This document shows positions 24,836 to 34,414 of a stretch of DNA of 64,000 nt, in pieces. The stretch spans positions 4,528,001 through 4,592,000 of the forward strand of contig NZ_AP023189.1 in NCBI RefSeq assembly GCF_012767755.2, read 5' to 3'. The DNA comes from Pseudomonas tohonis (GTDB taxonomy: Bacteria > Pseudomonadota > Gammaproteobacteria > Pseudomonadales > Pseudomonadaceae). The position numbers and the translations under genes were made by a program. The notes under the pieces were generated by a model. It was not told the DNA's origin, ran no database searches, and saw only the letters and a list, made by a program, of their open reading frames with translations. Position 1 is the first letter of the stretch. The number at the start of each line of letters is the position of its first letter.

Positions 24836-25962
24836 GGGGCGTTGTCTCCGGCCAGGGCATCGAGCAATGCCTGGCCCATCAGTTCACGGCGCCAGCCCTT
24901 GAAGCCCTCGGGCAGGCTGTAGGGGCCGTCGGGGTAGCCCGTCTTGAGCAGGGCCTCCAGGTGCTTCTTGCGCAGCATGAGCTCGGGTGCCATGCCCAGG
25001 CGCTCGGCTTCGGCCTGGCCGATCGCGCGCAGCTTCTTCAACAGCGCGGTGGCTTCGGACGGCAGCGGCTCGGGCAGCGGCTCCGGCCACTCGGCGGGGG
25101 GCAGCTCGGCCGCCTCGCGGATCATCTTCAGCAGGGTGTTGCCGTCCTGGCGCACGGTGCGCGGGTGCATGTCCTCGATGCGCGCCAGGGCGACGAGGTT
25201 GTCCGGCTGGAACTTGGCCAGCGGCCAGAGGGCGTGCTCGCGGATGATGCGGTTGCGCGGCTGGTCGCGGCGGCGTGCCTCGATGTCGCGCCAGGCGTAG
25301 AGCTCGCGTAGTACGGCGAGTTGCTGGCGGGACAGCTTCCAGCCCAGCTTGGCGTCGCGGTAGAGGTCGTCCGGGTCCACTTCACGGCGCAGGTTGGCCA
25401 CCAGCTCGGCGCCGTCTTCCAGCACCCAGGCACGCTTGGTGGCGTCCAGGCGCTCGTCGATGATGCGGTAGATCTCGGCGAGGTGGATGGCGTCCTCGGC
25501 GGCGTAGCGCTCCTGCATCTCGGTGAGCGGGCGCTGCAGCCAGTCGGAGCGGGTCTCGTCCTTGGGCAGGTCGATGCCGAGCACCGCCTGCACCAGGCGC
25601 GAATAGCCCATGGAGTAGCCGATGCCCAGGTAGCCGGCGGCGAGCTGGGTGTCCAGCAGCGGCAACGGCAGGCTGCCGGTGAGGCGCAGGAAGACTTCGA
25701 GGTCCTCGCTGCAGGCGTGCAGCACCTTGGTCACCGCCGGGTCTTCGAGCAGCCCGGCGAAGGGGCGCCAGTCCTTGATCAGCAGGGGGTCGATGAGCCA
25801 GGCGCTGTCGCCGTCACCCACCTGCACCAGGCCGGCCTTCGGGTAGAAGGTGTCGACCCGCATGAACTCGGTGTCCAGGGCCACGAAGCTGAGGGTGCGC
25901 CAGCGGGCGCAATGGGAGGCCAGTTCGGCGTCGTCGCGAATCCAGTGAAAATCGATGGCCAC
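24832..25962 (-). CDS. rnd: Ribonuclease D
   Basis: 376-residue 3'-5' exoribonuclease for tRNA 3' maturation. DEDDy active-site motifs: ALDTEFMR (Asp and Glu), CSEDLEVF and [13 protein letters not shown] (Tyr and Asp). The HRDC domain lies at about residues 210-290 ([20 protein letters not shown]). Length agrees with family members (~370-380). First gene of the rnd-ycgL-dehydrogenase operon, 87 nt from the same-strand dapA family gene. Confidence 0.95.
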   Translation of the reverse strand: MAIDFHWIRDDAELASHCARWRTLSFVALDTEFMRVDTFYPKAGLVQVGDGDSAWLIDPLLIKDWRPFAGLLEDPAVTKVLHACSEDLEVFLRLTGSLPLPLLDTQLAAGYLGIGYSMGYSRLVQAVLGIDLPKDETRSDWLQRPLTEMQERYAAEDAIHLAEIYRIIDERLDATKRAWVLEDGAELVANLRREVDPDDLYRDAKLGWKLSRQQLAVLRELYAWRDIEARRRDQPRNRIIREHALWPLAKFQPDNLVALARIEDMHPRTVRQDGNTLLKMIREAAELPPAEWPEPLPEPLPSEATALLKKLRAIGQAEAERLGMAPELMLRKKHLEALLKTGYPDGPYSLPEGFKGWRRELMGQALLDALAGDNAP

Positions 25963-26049
25963 AAGGCTCTCCTCGGTTCAGAGGCGCGAAGTATATATCG
26001 CAACCCCATTTCCGCCCCACCCGGTCGTGCCGTGCGGGGCGGCTGCGGC

Positions 26050-26904
26050 TCAGGCCAGTTCGCTGCGCAGGCGCTGCAGCAAGGCCGGCGAGCTGGGTTG
26101 CATGGGTGCGCGCAGCTCGTCGCGGATCAGCCCGCGCATGGCCAGCAGACTCTTCACCGGCGCCGGGTTGGGCTCGGCGAAGGCCAGGCGGATCAGCGGC
26201 TGCAGCTCGCCGAAGATCGCCCGGGCGCCCTTGAGGTCGGAGGCCGCGACCCGCTCGGCCATGGCCACGAAGCGCTCGGGGTGGATGTGCGCGGAAGCCG
26301 CGATGGCGCCGCTGCCGCCATGGCAGAGCGTGGCGAAGATCTGCGCGTCCTCCCCCGCCAGCACGTCGAGCTGGCCGTCGGCGATCAGCGCCTGGGTCTT
26401 GTCGATCTCGCCGCCGCAATCCTTGATCGCCACGATGCGCGGGTGCCGGGCCAGCTGGCGCAGGGTCTCCAGCTCCAGGCGCACGCCGGTGCGGTAGGGG
26501 ATGTCGTAGAGGATCACCGGCACCTCGGCACCGTCGGCGATGGCACCGAACCAGGCCAGCAGCCCGGACTGCGAGGGCCGTATGTAGTAGGGCGCGGGCA
26601 CCAGCAGGCCGGCCACCGGGCGCTTCTGCACCTCGCGCTGCAGGGCCAGGAGGTCCGCCAGGTTGTTGCCGGCCAGACCCATCACCAGGCGTTCGCCGGG
26701 GACGGTTTCGAGCAGGGCGTCGAGCACTGCGAGCTGCTCCGCCTTGCTCAGCGCCGCGGCTTCACCGGTGGTGCCGCACACCACCAGGCCGGCGACGCCC
26801 GCCTCCAGCAGGTGCGCGGAGAGCCGGCGCAGGGCGGGGAAGTCGATGGCGCCATCGGCGAAGGGGGTTACCAGGGCGACCCAGATTCCAGAAAACACAG
26901 GCAT
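26050..26904 (-). CDS. dapA: 4-hydroxy-tetrahydrodipicolinate synthase family protein (DapA-like)
   Basis: 284-residue class I aldolase of the DapA/NanA family. The Schiff-base lysine is in VAIKDCGG (about K160), the Tyr is in YDIPYRTG (about 133), and the pyruvate-binding GTTGEAAAL loop is near residue 45. DapA condenses pyruvate and aspartate semialdehyde in lysine synthesis. Pseudomonads carry several paralogues, and this one is isolated rather than next to the usual dapA-bamC-purC cluster, so an alternative aldolase role is possible. GGAG is seven bases before the ATG. Confidence 0.8.
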   Translation of the reverse strand: MPVFSGIWVALVTPFADGAIDFPALRRLSAHLLEAGVAGLVVCGTTGEAAALSKAEQLAVLDALLETVPGERLVMGLAGNNLADLLALQREVQKRPVAGLLVPAPYYIRPSQSGLLAWFGAIADGAEVPVILYDIPYRTGVRLELETLRQLARHPRIVAIKDCGGEIDKTQALIADGQLDVLAGEDAQIFATLCHGGSGAIAASAHIHPERFVAMAERVAASDLKGARAIFGELQPLIRLAFAEPNPAPVKSLLAMRGLIRDELRAPMQPSSPALLQRLRSELA

Positions 26905-27319
26905 TGCAAAGCTCCTTCAGGCTGACCGTCAGAGTCACCGTCGGAGGGGATGCGGGGAGTGTTCGTGCGGATGAGGTTTCGACCTTCGCGCCCACTGTCC
27001 TGTCAGCCCATCTGACGGGACAGCGCGCCCCGGTCAAATGAGCGACTGTTTCTTCGATTTACCCGCGACAACGCCAAACGCCAGCGCCGGCAGGGCCGGA
27101 ACGGAAGCGAGGGAGGCGTAGGTGGCGGGCATGCTGTAGCTCGGTGCAGGAATGCGAGAAATAGATACTGCGAAAATCCCTACAAGGCTGTCAACCGCGA
27201 CAATGCCGCATGCCCGCCATTGAGCCGGAGGGGGTTCTGGCATTGCCGGGCCATGGCTGCTAAAAAGCCCTTCCAACAATAACCAGGCCCATGACGGGCC
27301 CTCTCCAGGGAAATCGGAC
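26905..27319. other. 415-base intergenic region without a convincing gene
   Basis: Spacer between the divergent dapA-like and SMP-30 genes. A minus-strand open frame across 27034-27369 overlaps the SMP-30 start, lacks a ribosome-binding site and has no recognisable domain. Promoters for both flanking genes must lie here. A GTCAGA/TCTGAC pair (26929-27014) and CTGTC/GACAG symmetry around 26998-27021 are the only structures I see. Confidence 0.4.
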
Positions 27320-28381
27320 ATGAAGAAACTCCTGGGCCTGCTGGTCCTGCTCATCGCCGCTGCGGGCATCTACCTCGGCATCACCAAGAGCCCCATCGAC
27401 CCCGTCGCCTGGGACGCTCCCAAGGCGCCGCCCATGACCGGCGTGATGGAGCCCAACGACACGCTGATGAAGGCCGAGCTGCTGGCCAAGGGGCAGATCC
27501 ACGGCCCCGAGGACACCGCCGTGGACGCCCAGGGCCGCGTCTATGCCGGCCTGCACGATGGCCGCGTGGTGCGCATCGACGCCGACGGCAAGGTCGAGAC
27601 CTTCGCCACCACCGGCGGTCGCCCGCTGGGCATGGACTTCGACGCCCAGGGCAACCTGATCGTCGGCGACGCCTACAAGGGCCTGCTGAGCATCGACCCC
27701 AAGGGTCAGATCAAGGTGCTCGCCACCGAGGCCGAGGGCGGCCCCTTCCGCTTCACCGACGACCTGGACATCGCCAGCGACGGGCGCATCTACTTCACCG
27801 ACGCCTCCGCCAAGTTCGAGCAGCCCGACTACCTGCTGGACCTGCTCGAAGCCCGCCCCCACGGCCGGCTGATGCGCTACGACCCGGCCACCGGCAAGGT
27901 CGAGGTGCTGCTCAAGGACCTGTACTTCGGCAACGGCGTGGCGCTCTCGGCCAAGGAAGACTTCGTGCTGGTCAACGAGACCTACCGCTACCGCATCACC
28001 CGCTACTGGCTGAGCGGCGAGAAGGCCGGCACCCACGATGTGTTCATCGACAACCTGCCGGGCCTGCCGGACAACCTCCAGGGCGACCGCAAGGGCACCT
28101 TCTGGGTCGCCCTGCCCTCCCCGCGCAAGGCCGACGCCGACTTCCTCCACACCCAGCCCTGGCTCAAGGCACAGATCGCCAAGCTGCCCCGCGCGCTGTG
28201 GCCCAAGGCGGAGAAATACGGCCTGGTCATCGCCCTCGACGAGAACGGCCAGATCATCCGCAGCCTGCACGACACCAGCGGCACCCACCTGCGCATGATC
28301 ACCTCGGTGAAACCGGTGGGCGACTACCTGTACTTCGGCAGCCTCGACAACGACCGGATCGGCAAGCTGAAGATCCACTGA
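27320..28381 (+). CDS. SMP-30/gluconolactonase or strictosidine-synthase-like beta-propeller protein
   Basis: 353 residues. An N-terminal hydrophobic anchor (LLGLLVLLIAAAGIYLGI) places the catalytic domain in the periplasm. Six-bladed propeller features are visible: GPEDTAVDAQGRVYAGLHDGR, GGRPLGMDFDAQGNLIVGDA and ITRYWLSGEKAG. This is the arylesterase/lactonase-like APMAP branch; the substrate is unknown, with lactones or esters likely from the family. Monocistronic, followed by a strong terminator. Confidence 0.85.
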   Translation: MKKLLGLLVLLIAAAGIYLGITKSPIDPVAWDAPKAPPMTGVMEPNDTLMKAELLAKGQIHGPEDTAVDAQGRVYAGLHDGRVVRIDADGKVETFATTGGRPLGMDFDAQGNLIVGDAYKGLLSIDPKGQIKVLATEAEGGPFRFTDDLDIASDGRIYFTDASAKFEQPDYLLDLLEARPHGRLMRYDPATGKVEVLLKDLYFGNGVALSAKEDFVLVNETYRYRITRYWLSGEKAGTHDVFIDNLPGLPDNLQGDRKGTFWVALPSPRKADADFLHTQPWLKAQIAKLPRALWPKAEKYGLVIALDENGQIIRSLHDTSGTHLRMITSVKPVGDYLYFGSLDNDRIGKLKIH

Positions 28382-28413
28382 GGGCCGGGCGACTGGCCCG
28401 TTCCCGGAGACGA

Positions 28414-28437
28414 GAAGCCCGCCAATTGGCGGGCTTC
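28414..28437. terminator. Bidirectional rho-independent terminator
   Basis: GAAGCCCGCC, AATT loop, GGCGGGCTTC: a 10-bp perfect stem followed by TTCATTT on the plus side. It lies between the convergent SMP-30 and acyltransferase genes. Confidence 0.8.
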
Positions 28438-28466
28438 TTCATTTCCAGGAGCGCGATACCCGCTGC

Positions 28467-29258
28467 TCAAGCCGGCGCAGTCTCGTGCACGCCCGGAACC
28501 ACCCGGGCCGGCCGCGGGTGCAACAGCGCCTGCATATGCCCGTGGGTCCGCGCCATCAGCTCGTCCAGGTGCTCGACGTCGAACTGCGCGGCATCGATGG
28601 GTGCCCCCACGTGCAGCGACACCGGCAGGCCGAGGTTGAAGCGCCAGGTACGCGCCGGCAGCACCTGGTGGATGCCGCGGATGGCCACCGGGACGATCAC
28701 CGCGTCGGTGTCCAGCGCCAGGTGGAAGCAGCCCTTCTTGAAGCGCTGCAACTGGCCATCCTTCGAGCGCGTGCCTTCCGGCGCCGCCCACAGCACGATG
28801 CCGCTCTCCATCATCTGCCGCGCCCGCTGCAGGTCGGCCAGGGCCCGGTCGCGGTTGTGCCGGTCGACGAAGGGGAACTCCGCCGCCTTCATCGCTGCAC
28901 CGAGGAACGGCAGGCGCGACAGCTCCTGCTTCGCCAGCATGCGGATCGAGCCCGGCAGGGCCACGAAGCTGGCGGGGATGTCGTAATGGCTGGAATGGTT
29001 GCAGAGGATCAGGTAGCGACGGCCGTCGTTGAAATCAGGCAGCTGCCCATGCACCGACAGGCGCACCCGCACCAGGCGCAGCAGGCCGCGGGACCAGGCG
29101 CGGGTGTAGGCGTCCACGCGCGCGCGGTCGAGACGACCGCAGGCGGCACGCCCCAGTACCAGCAGGCAATAGAACAGTGTCAGCAGCAACGACCCGAGCA
29201 CCACGCCGATGCGGCGGGCGAGGTTGGCGCTCTCGGCGAAGGATTGCAGGCTTGGCAT
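28467..29258 (-). CDS. 1-acyl-sn-glycerol-3-phosphate acyltransferase family (PlsC)
   Basis: 263 residues from the ATG at 29258, with GGGAG six nt upstream. An N-terminal membrane helix (GVVLGSLLLTLFYCLLVLG) is followed by acyltransferase block I NHSSHYD (HX4D), block II around FPFVDRHNRDRA and block III PEGTRS. Acylates lysophosphatidic acid or a related lysolipid at the inner membrane. It is divergent from sseA and convergent with the SMP-30 gene. A paralogue of the essential plsC is possible. Confidence 0.9.
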   Translation of the reverse strand: MPSLQSFAESANLARRIGVVLGSLLLTLFYCLLVLGRAACGRLDRARVDAYTRAWSRGLLRLVRVRLSVHGQLPDFNDGRRYLILCNHSSHYDIPASFVALPGSIRMLAKQELSRLPFLGAAMKAAEFPFVDRHNRDRALADLQRARQMMESGIVLWAAPEGTRSKDGQLQRFKKGCFHLALDTDAVIVPVAIRGIHQVLPARTWRFNLGLPVSLHVGAPIDAAQFDVEHLDELMARTHGHMQALLHPRPARVVPGVHETAPA

Positions 29259-29351
29259 GGACGGCTCTCCCATCACTCATCGATCCGCGCGACGCGACGC
29301 GCGGCTGTCCTTATGATGCCCACTGTCATCGATTGGACACAGGAGACCGCC

Positions 29352-30206
29352 ATGCCCCTCGCGCAACTGATCAGCCCCCGGCAACTGGAAGCCCGCCTGG
29401 GAGAACCGGGCCTGATCGTGCTGGATTGCCGCTTCGCACTCGACGATCCCGCCTACGGGCAGCGCAGCTACGCCGAAGGGCATATCCCCGGCGCGCGCTT
29501 CGCCGACCTGGAGCACGACCTCTCCGGCGTGGTGCAAAAGGGCGTCACCGGGCGCCACCCGCTGCCTGCCCCGGAACGCCTGGTGGAGCGCCTGCGCGGC
29601 TGGGGCGTCGACAATGACAGCACCCTGGTGCTCCACGACGACGGCCCCGGTGCCTTCGCCGCGCGCGCCTGGTGGCTGCTGGCCTGGCTGGGCAAGCGCG
29701 AAGGCGTGTACCTGCTGGACGGCGGGCTCAAGGCCTGGCGCGACGAAGGCCTCGCGCTGGAAATGGCCGTGCCGGAAGTGCCCCGTGGCCGCTTCAGCGG
29801 CGAAGCCGACCCCAGCCTGCTGCGCAGCGCCGACGAACTGCAGGGCCGCCTGGGCGCTGACGACCTGACACTGCTCGATGCCCGCGCCCTGCCCCGCTTC
29901 AGGGGCGAGGTGGAGCCCATCGACCCGGTGGCCGGCCATATCCCCGGCGCCCAGTGCGCGGTGTTCACCGACAACCTCGGCGCCGACGGCCGCTTCCTCC
30001 CCGCCGAGGCCCTGCGCCAGCGCTTCGCCGCCCTCCTCGGCCAGCGGCCGGTGGAAGGCCTGGTCGCCTACTGCGGCTCCGGCGTCACCGCCTGCCACAA
30101 CCTGTTCGCCCTCAGCCTCGCCGGCTACCCGCTGGCGCCGCTCTACGCCGGCTCCTGGAGCGAATGGATCACCGACCCGGCACGCCCGCTGGCCAAGGGC
30201 GACTGA
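29352..30206 (+). CDS. sseA: 3-mercaptopyruvate sulfurtransferase
   Basis: 284-residue two-rhodanese-domain enzyme transferring sulfur from 3-mercaptopyruvate to thiol acceptors. The catalytic loop is CGSGVTA (Cys241), the signature of mercaptopyruvate sulfurtransferases rather than thiosulfate rhodaneses (CRKGVTA type). The N-terminal domain (residues ~5-135) is the inactive half with GYAEGHIPGARF-like features. AGGAG precedes the ATG at 29352. It is single, divergent from plsC. Confidence 0.92.
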   Translation: MPLAQLISPRQLEARLGEPGLIVLDCRFALDDPAYGQRSYAEGHIPGARFADLEHDLSGVVQKGVTGRHPLPAPERLVERLRGWGVDNDSTLVLHDDGPGAFAARAWWLLAWLGKREGVYLLDGGLKAWRDEGLALEMAVPEVPRGRFSGEADPSLLRSADELQGRLGADDLTLLDARALPRFRGEVEPIDPVAGHIPGAQCAVFTDNLGADGRFLPAEALRQRFAALLGQRPVEGLVAYCGSGVTACHNLFALSLAGYPLAPLYAGSWSEWITDPARPLAKGD

Positions 30207-30221
30207 GCCACCCAGGCCATG

Positions 30222-30250
30222 CCGGCCCGTCATCCGCGATGCCGGGCCGG
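30222..30250 (+). terminator. Hairpin downstream of sseA
   Basis: CCGGCCCG (30222-30229) pairs with CGGGCCGG (30243-30250) across a 13-nt loop. The T-run (TTTTTT) lies 14 nt further on, so termination is plausible but not textbook. Confidence 0.4.
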
Positions 30251-30455
30251 TTGCGAGCGATCATTTTTTAATCACCCTGGGATATATGCGCCAGCCAACC
30301 TCGGCTCAAACAGTTTAAAAACAGGCCTTTACAAGGTTTTCATCGCACTACACTTCAAAACGAGCGGCTAACCCCGCTTCCGGCGGGGCCCTTTCCGAGA
30401 ACGAGAAGCTGCCAGACGCCCCCGGTCCCGCCGGCACCTTTCTCGCGAGGGCACC

Positions 30456-30935
30456 ATGGGAATAGCCGCCAGCGACCTCTGTGAACACGTCATCCGCCCC
30501 ACCCTGCTCTACCTGCAGCGCCCCTCGCCCATGGCCGAATCCCTGCTGCTGGGTGCCGCGGCCTGCCAGTCGGCACTCGGCAGCGCCCTGGGCGACCAGG
30601 CGGGCTACGGCCTCTATCACATCAGCGAGGAGCACCACCGCTGCCTCTGGGACCTGCACCTGGCGCGCGACCCGGAACTCGCCAGCCTGGTGCGCGGCCT
30701 GGCCAGCCAGCACGCCTTCCTCGCCGCGCCGCACCTGGAGCTGACGGTGAACCTGCGCTACGCCACCGCCATCGCCTGGCTGCTGATCGAAACCGAGGTG
30801 CTGGTGATGCCCGCCGCCGACGACTGGATCGGCATGGCCGCTATCTGGCGCCAGGTGTTCAACCCGCAGGGCACGCCTCGCCAATACCTGGATGCCTGGC
30901 AACGCTGGGTGGGCCCTTCGGCAAGGGTGGCGTAG
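30456..30935 (+). CDS. Conserved hypothetical protein, phage-structural-like N terminus
   Basis: 159 residues from the ATG at 30456, with CGAGGG just before it. The N-terminal part (HVIRPTLLYLQRPSPMAES followed by LLLGAAACQS) reminds me of an all-helical domain found in phage-associated proteins and some lytic-transglycosylase-like virion proteins. Otherwise I do not recognise it. It is predicted soluble and helical, with Trp-rich C-terminal segments. No other phage genes surround it, so domestication is only a guess. Confidence 0.55.
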   Translation: MGIAASDLCEHVIRPTLLYLQRPSPMAESLLLGAAACQSALGSALGDQAGYGLYHISEEHHRCLWDLHLARDPELASLVRGLASQHAFLAAPHLELTVNLRYATAIAWLLIETEVLVMPAADDWIGMAAIWRQVFNPQGTPRQYLDAWQRWVGPSARVA

Positions 30936-30949
30936 GCCCGATCCGCTCA

Positions 30950-30965
30950 CTGACCGACCAGTCAG
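30950..30965. promoter_or_regulatory. Short palindrome upstream of the FadL gene
   Basis: CTGAC-CGACCA-GTCAG (5-bp arms) lies ~160 nt before the porin start. It resembles TetR-type half-sites, but no regulator is adjacent, so operator function is speculative. Confidence 0.25.
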
Positions 30966-31126
30966 GAACGAGCGTCCAAGGCAATATGCACGATCAGCGA
31001 AGTTGCAGGCATTTGATGCCATAAAGCCCGATAAAACGCTCTATTACGGGAACTCCCCGAAGCTGGCAGGGGTCTGGAAATCCTGATAGTTTCCGCCACC
31101 TGTTTGAAAGTCCCCAGGAGTCATCC

Positions 31127-32401
31127 GTGATCAAAAGAGTCTTCAAGACCAGCCTCGCAATCGCCATCAGCGCTGCATCCAGCTACAGCCTCGCCGGTGG
31201 CTTCGCCATCAACGAACAGAGCGTCAGCGGCATGGGCACCGCCTTTGCCGGTCGCTCCTCGTCCGCCGACGACGCCACCACCGTCTTCGGCAACCCGGCC
31301 GGCATGTCGCGCCTCAAGCGCGAGCAGGTCAGTGGTGGCATCGCCCTGCTGGACGCCAAGACCGATATCGACGACCACAGTGGCACCTTCGGCGGCAGCA
31401 ACGACGGCGACATGGTCCCCTTCATGGGCGTGCCCATGGGCTACTACGTCAAGCCGATCGATGACAAATGGACCTTCGGCCTCGGCATGTACGTGCCCTT
31501 CGGCCTGATCACCGACTACGAGTCCGGCTTCCAGGGCCGCTACTACGGCGACCGCAGCGAAGTCCGCGTGATCACCCTGCAGCCGACCATCAGCTACAAG
31601 ATCACCGACCAGCTCTCCGTCGGCTTCGGCCCGACCATCAACCGCATCGACGGCGAGCTGACCTCCGCCACCCTCAACGCGGGCACCCCCGGCCGCAACG
31701 ACGGCAAGGTCAAGGTCAAGGGCGACGACACCGCACTGGGCTACAACGTCGGCGTGCTGTTCGAGGCCACCCCCAGCACCCGCTTCGGCCTGACCTACCA
31801 CTCGATGGTCGACTACAAGCTCAAAGGCGATACCCAGATTTCCGGCACCGGCTTCGGCCCCTTCTCCGGCAACGAGTACGACGCCTCCCTGAAGCTGAAG
31901 ACCCCCGAATCCGTCGACTTCTCGGTCACCCATGACCTGAACGCCGACTGGACCCTCTATGCCGGCAGCACCTGGACCCGCTGGAGCCGCCTGAAGGACA
32001 TCACCGTCAACAACAAGGGCGTTCCGGCGCTCCTCGGGGGCTCGGCGGGCCCCATCGGCACCATCACCGAGGAACAGGACTGGCGTGACGTGTGGTCCTA
32101 CGCCGTGGGCGCCTCCTACAAGCTGAACCCGCAGTGGACCCTGCGCGCCGGCCTGGCCTACGACCAGACCCCGACCCGCAACGAGCACCGCTCGCCGCGC
32201 ATCCCCACCGACGACCGCAAGATCCTCAGCCTGGGCGCCGCCTGGAGCCCGAGCGACGACTGGACCGTCGACGTCGCCTACTCCTACCTGAAGGAAGACG
32301 ATGCCGAAGTGAACCAGACCAGCGCCACCAAGGGCCGCTACACCTCCACCTACAAGAACAGCGCCCACGGCCTGGGCGCGCAGGTGACCTACCGCTTCTG
32401 A
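31127..32401 (+). CDS. FadL/OMPP1 family outer-membrane transport protein
   Basis: 424 residues from GTG at 31127, with CAGGAG six bases before it. Signal peptide (LAIAISAASSYSLAGG) is followed by the FadL hatch motif GFAINEQSVSGMGTAFAG and NPAG. The 14-stranded barrel ends in QVTYRF with C-terminal Phe. Transports long-chain fatty acids or other hydrophobic compounds across the outer membrane. Alone between two non-coding stretches and followed by a strong terminator. Confidence 0.93.
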   Translation: MIKRVFKTSLAIAISAASSYSLAGGFAINEQSVSGMGTAFAGRSSSADDATTVFGNPAGMSRLKREQVSGGIALLDAKTDIDDHSGTFGGSNDGDMVPFMGVPMGYYVKPIDDKWTFGLGMYVPFGLITDYESGFQGRYYGDRSEVRVITLQPTISYKITDQLSVGFGPTINRIDGELTSATLNAGTPGRNDGKVKVKGDDTALGYNVGVLFEATPSTRFGLTYHSMVDYKLKGDTQISGTGFGPFSGNEYDASLKLKTPESVDFSVTHDLNADWTLYAGSTWTRWSRLKDITVNNKGVPALLGGSAGPIGTITEEQDWRDVWSYAVGASYKLNPQWTLRAGLAYDQTPTRNEHRSPRIPTDDRKILSLGAAWSPSDDWTVDVAYSYLKEDDAEVNQTSATKGRYTSTYKNSAHGLGAQVTYRF

Positions 32402-32421
32402 TCCCCTGGTTGCGGCAAGCG

Positions 32422-32449
32422 AAAAGCCCGGACCTGGTCCGGGCTTTTT
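32422..32449. terminator. Rho-independent terminator after the FadL gene
   Basis: AAAAGCCCGGAC, CTG loop, GTCCGGGCTTTT then T: a 12-bp stem with a U-tract on both strands. Confidence 0.9.
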
Positions 32450-32538
32450 CGTATCCGCCATCCGTAGCCCGCAGCTGTAGCCCGGGCTTCAGCCCGGGCA
32501 GCCGCCCGGCAGGCGCGCCCTGAAAGCCACCCAATAAA

Positions 32539-32560
32539 AAGCCCGGACAGGTCCGGGCTT
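32539..32560. terminator. Rho-independent terminator for the DUF2167 gene
   Basis: AAGCCCGGAC, AG, GTCCGGGCTT, flanked by A-rich bases on the left that become the U-tract for minus-strand transcripts. Located 22 nt after the DUF2167 stop. It shares its GCCCGGAC arms with the terminator at 32422. Confidence 0.8.
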
Positions 32561-32581
32561 GTTTCACTCACTGGATGTCAT

Positions 32582-33640
32582 TCACTCGACGATCTTGGGC
32601 TTGTCGTCCTTGTTCATGTCCATCACCGTTCCCGCCGGCTCGCTCACCACCACGGGCTGCGGCTCGGGGGTCGGCTGGGGCTGGGCCTCGGCGGGTGCTT
32701 CCTTCTTCTTGCCACGGATGCGGTTGATGATCCAGGCACCGATGGCCAGGGGCACGAAGAAGAACTTCTTCAGCAGCACCAGCAGCATGGCGAACAGGCC
32801 GGCCTTGGCGGCGACCTTGCCGGCGATCAGTGCGCCCAGGCCATAGGCCGCGACCTTGTCCAGCTCGGGGTTGAAGTCGGCGTAGCGGTTGCCCGGGTTG
32901 AACTCGGTCATGGCCAGCACCGCCGGCAGGTTCTGCTCGATGGTCGGCAGCTGGTCCATGTTGGCGATGAAGTTCAGCACCAGCACGCCCTTACGGCCCA
33001 GCACGCGGATGTTGTAGTTCAGGGTGTGGGTCTCGGCGTCGCCGAACTTCAGCTCCTTGGCCCAGTGCAGCTTGCGGCCGTCGGCGTCGTAGCGCGGCTG
33101 GGCGGCCCAGCCGATCAGCTCGACGGGCTCGTAGCCGTTCTCGGCGCGCCACTTGTTATCGGCCTTCGCCTCTTCCTTCATGTCGTCGAGCATTTCGGCG
33201 TAGTCGATATCGGCGGCGTCTTCGTCGGAGACATAGCCGTTCTCCTCGTACTCCACCGTCACCGCCCAGGACTCATCGGCCAGCGGCGAGATGCCCTTGG
33301 GCAGGATCATGCCCAGCGGCAGGACCTCGTCCGGCGGGTTGCCCCAGGCGTCGGTCAGCACGCGCTCGGCGTCCTCGCCAGCGAGGAAGACGAACTGCTC
33401 GGGAATATCGAGGGTGGCGAGGTTGTCGCCGATCACCACCTTGCCCTGCTGGAAGTTCAGGCTGGCGAGGAACTCTTCCTCGGACATCGACTCGCCGTTT
33501 TCCTCGATGGTGGCCTCGCCGTCCTCTTCCACCTGGGTGGCGGCAGCGGTGTCTTCGACGGGGGCTTCGGGCTTCGCGGCGAATGCGCAAGGAATGGCAG
33601 CGGCGATGAGGCCGGCCAGGATCAGTTCCTTGATCGACAT
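32582..33640 (-). CDS. DUF2167 family membrane protein
   Basis: 352 residues from the ATG at 33640, with GGAG six nt upstream. Signal peptide (LILAGLIAAAIPCAFAAK) is followed by an acidic segment and the DUF2167 body, where LNYNIRVLGRKGVLVLNFIA is typical. Two C-terminal hydrophobic helices follow (GLFAMLLVLLKKFFFVPLAIG), then a proline/glutamate-rich tail. Function unknown; probably an inner-membrane protein with a large periplasmic part. Not in an obvious operon. Confidence 0.82.
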   Translation of the reverse strand: MSIKELILAGLIAAAIPCAFAAKPEAPVEDTAAATQVEEDGEATIEENGESMSEEEFLASLNFQQGKVVIGDNLATLDIPEQFVFLAGEDAERVLTDAWGNPPDEVLPLGMILPKGISPLADESWAVTVEYEENGYVSDEDAADIDYAEMLDDMKEEAKADNKWRAENGYEPVELIGWAAQPRYDADGRKLHWAKELKFGDAETHTLNYNIRVLGRKGVLVLNFIANMDQLPTIEQNLPAVLAMTEFNPGNRYADFNPELDKVAAYGLGALIAGKVAAKAGLFAMLLVLLKKFFFVPLAIGAWIINRIRGKKKEAPAEAQPQPTPEPQPVVVSEPAGTVMDMNKDDKPKIVE

Positions 33641-33801
33641 GGGTAACTCCATGGTTGGGCAAAAAGTGAGGCGCGGGAAGGTACCACGAGCCAGGCCGGG
33701 AAACCGGAACCAGCCGAAATATTCGGAAATATTTATCCGGCGCCATGGAACTTTCGCGCTCCCCGGGTGCCGCGAACAGCCTCACCGGAGCAGGCAGTCC
33801 C

Positions 33802-34353
33802 TCACAGCGGCTCGCTGGCCAGGGCCTGCTCCACCGCTTTCACCAGGTCCTCGTCGTCCGGCTTGGTGAGGCTGGAGAAATGGGCGATCACCTTGCCCTG
33901 GCGATCCACCACGTACTTGTAGAAGTTCCAGCGCGGGCTCTGCCCGGACTGCGCGATCAGGTCGCGGTACAGCGGCGTCGCCTCGTCCCCGGTGACGTGT
34001 TGCGGCTGGGTCATGGCGAAGGTCACGCCGTAGTTCACGTAGCAGACCTTGGCCGTCTCGGCGCTGTCATCGGCCTCCTGCTTGAAGTCGTCGGAAGGCA
34101 CGCCGAGCACTTCCAGGCCATCGTCCTTGTAGCGCTGGTAGAGCGCCTCCAGGCCCTTGAACTGAGGGGTGAAACCGCAGTGGCTGGCGGTGTTGACCAC
34201 CACCAGCGGTTTGCCGGCGAAGCGCTGGCAGAGGTCGATGTTCTCCTTCGAGCGCAGCTGTTGCATCGAATGCTGGAGCAACGGCGGGCACTCGGCGGCC
34301 AGAACGGGAGCGGCGACCAGCGCCAGGAAAGGCAATAGAGGGAGGGATTTCAT
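33802..34353 (-). CDS. Glutathione peroxidase family protein, secreted
   Basis: 183 residues from the ATG at 34353. A signal peptide ([16 protein letters not shown]) suggests periplasmic location, which is less usual for this family. The peroxidatic residue is Cys59 in NTASHCGFT (no selenocysteine), and the Trp/Asn of the active site are in [13 protein letters not shown]. Reduces hydroperoxides, probably with thioredoxin-like partners as for other Cys-type enzymes. The nearest upstream gene on the same strand is the small membrane peptide ending ~60 nt away. Confidence 0.88.
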   Translation of the reverse strand: MKSLPLLPFLALVAAPVLAAECPPLLQHSMQQLRSKENIDLCQRFAGKPLVVVNTASHCGFTPQFKGLEALYQRYKDDGLEVLGVPSDDFKQEADDSAETAKVCYVNYGVTFAMTQPQHVTGDEATPLYRDLIAQSGQSPRWNFYKYVVDRQGKVIAHFSSLTKPDDEDLVKAVEQALASEPL

Positions 34354-34414
34354 CGAGCGCTCCGCGAGGCAGGGGCAATGGCGAAAGGCTACGCCCACAG
34401 GCCCTTCGCGGCAA

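Noticed and set aside
27034..27369. Minus-strand open frame with hydrophobic segments in the dapA/SMP-30 spacer
   Set aside because: Overlaps the start of a well-supported gene, has no ribosome-binding site and no recognisable family.
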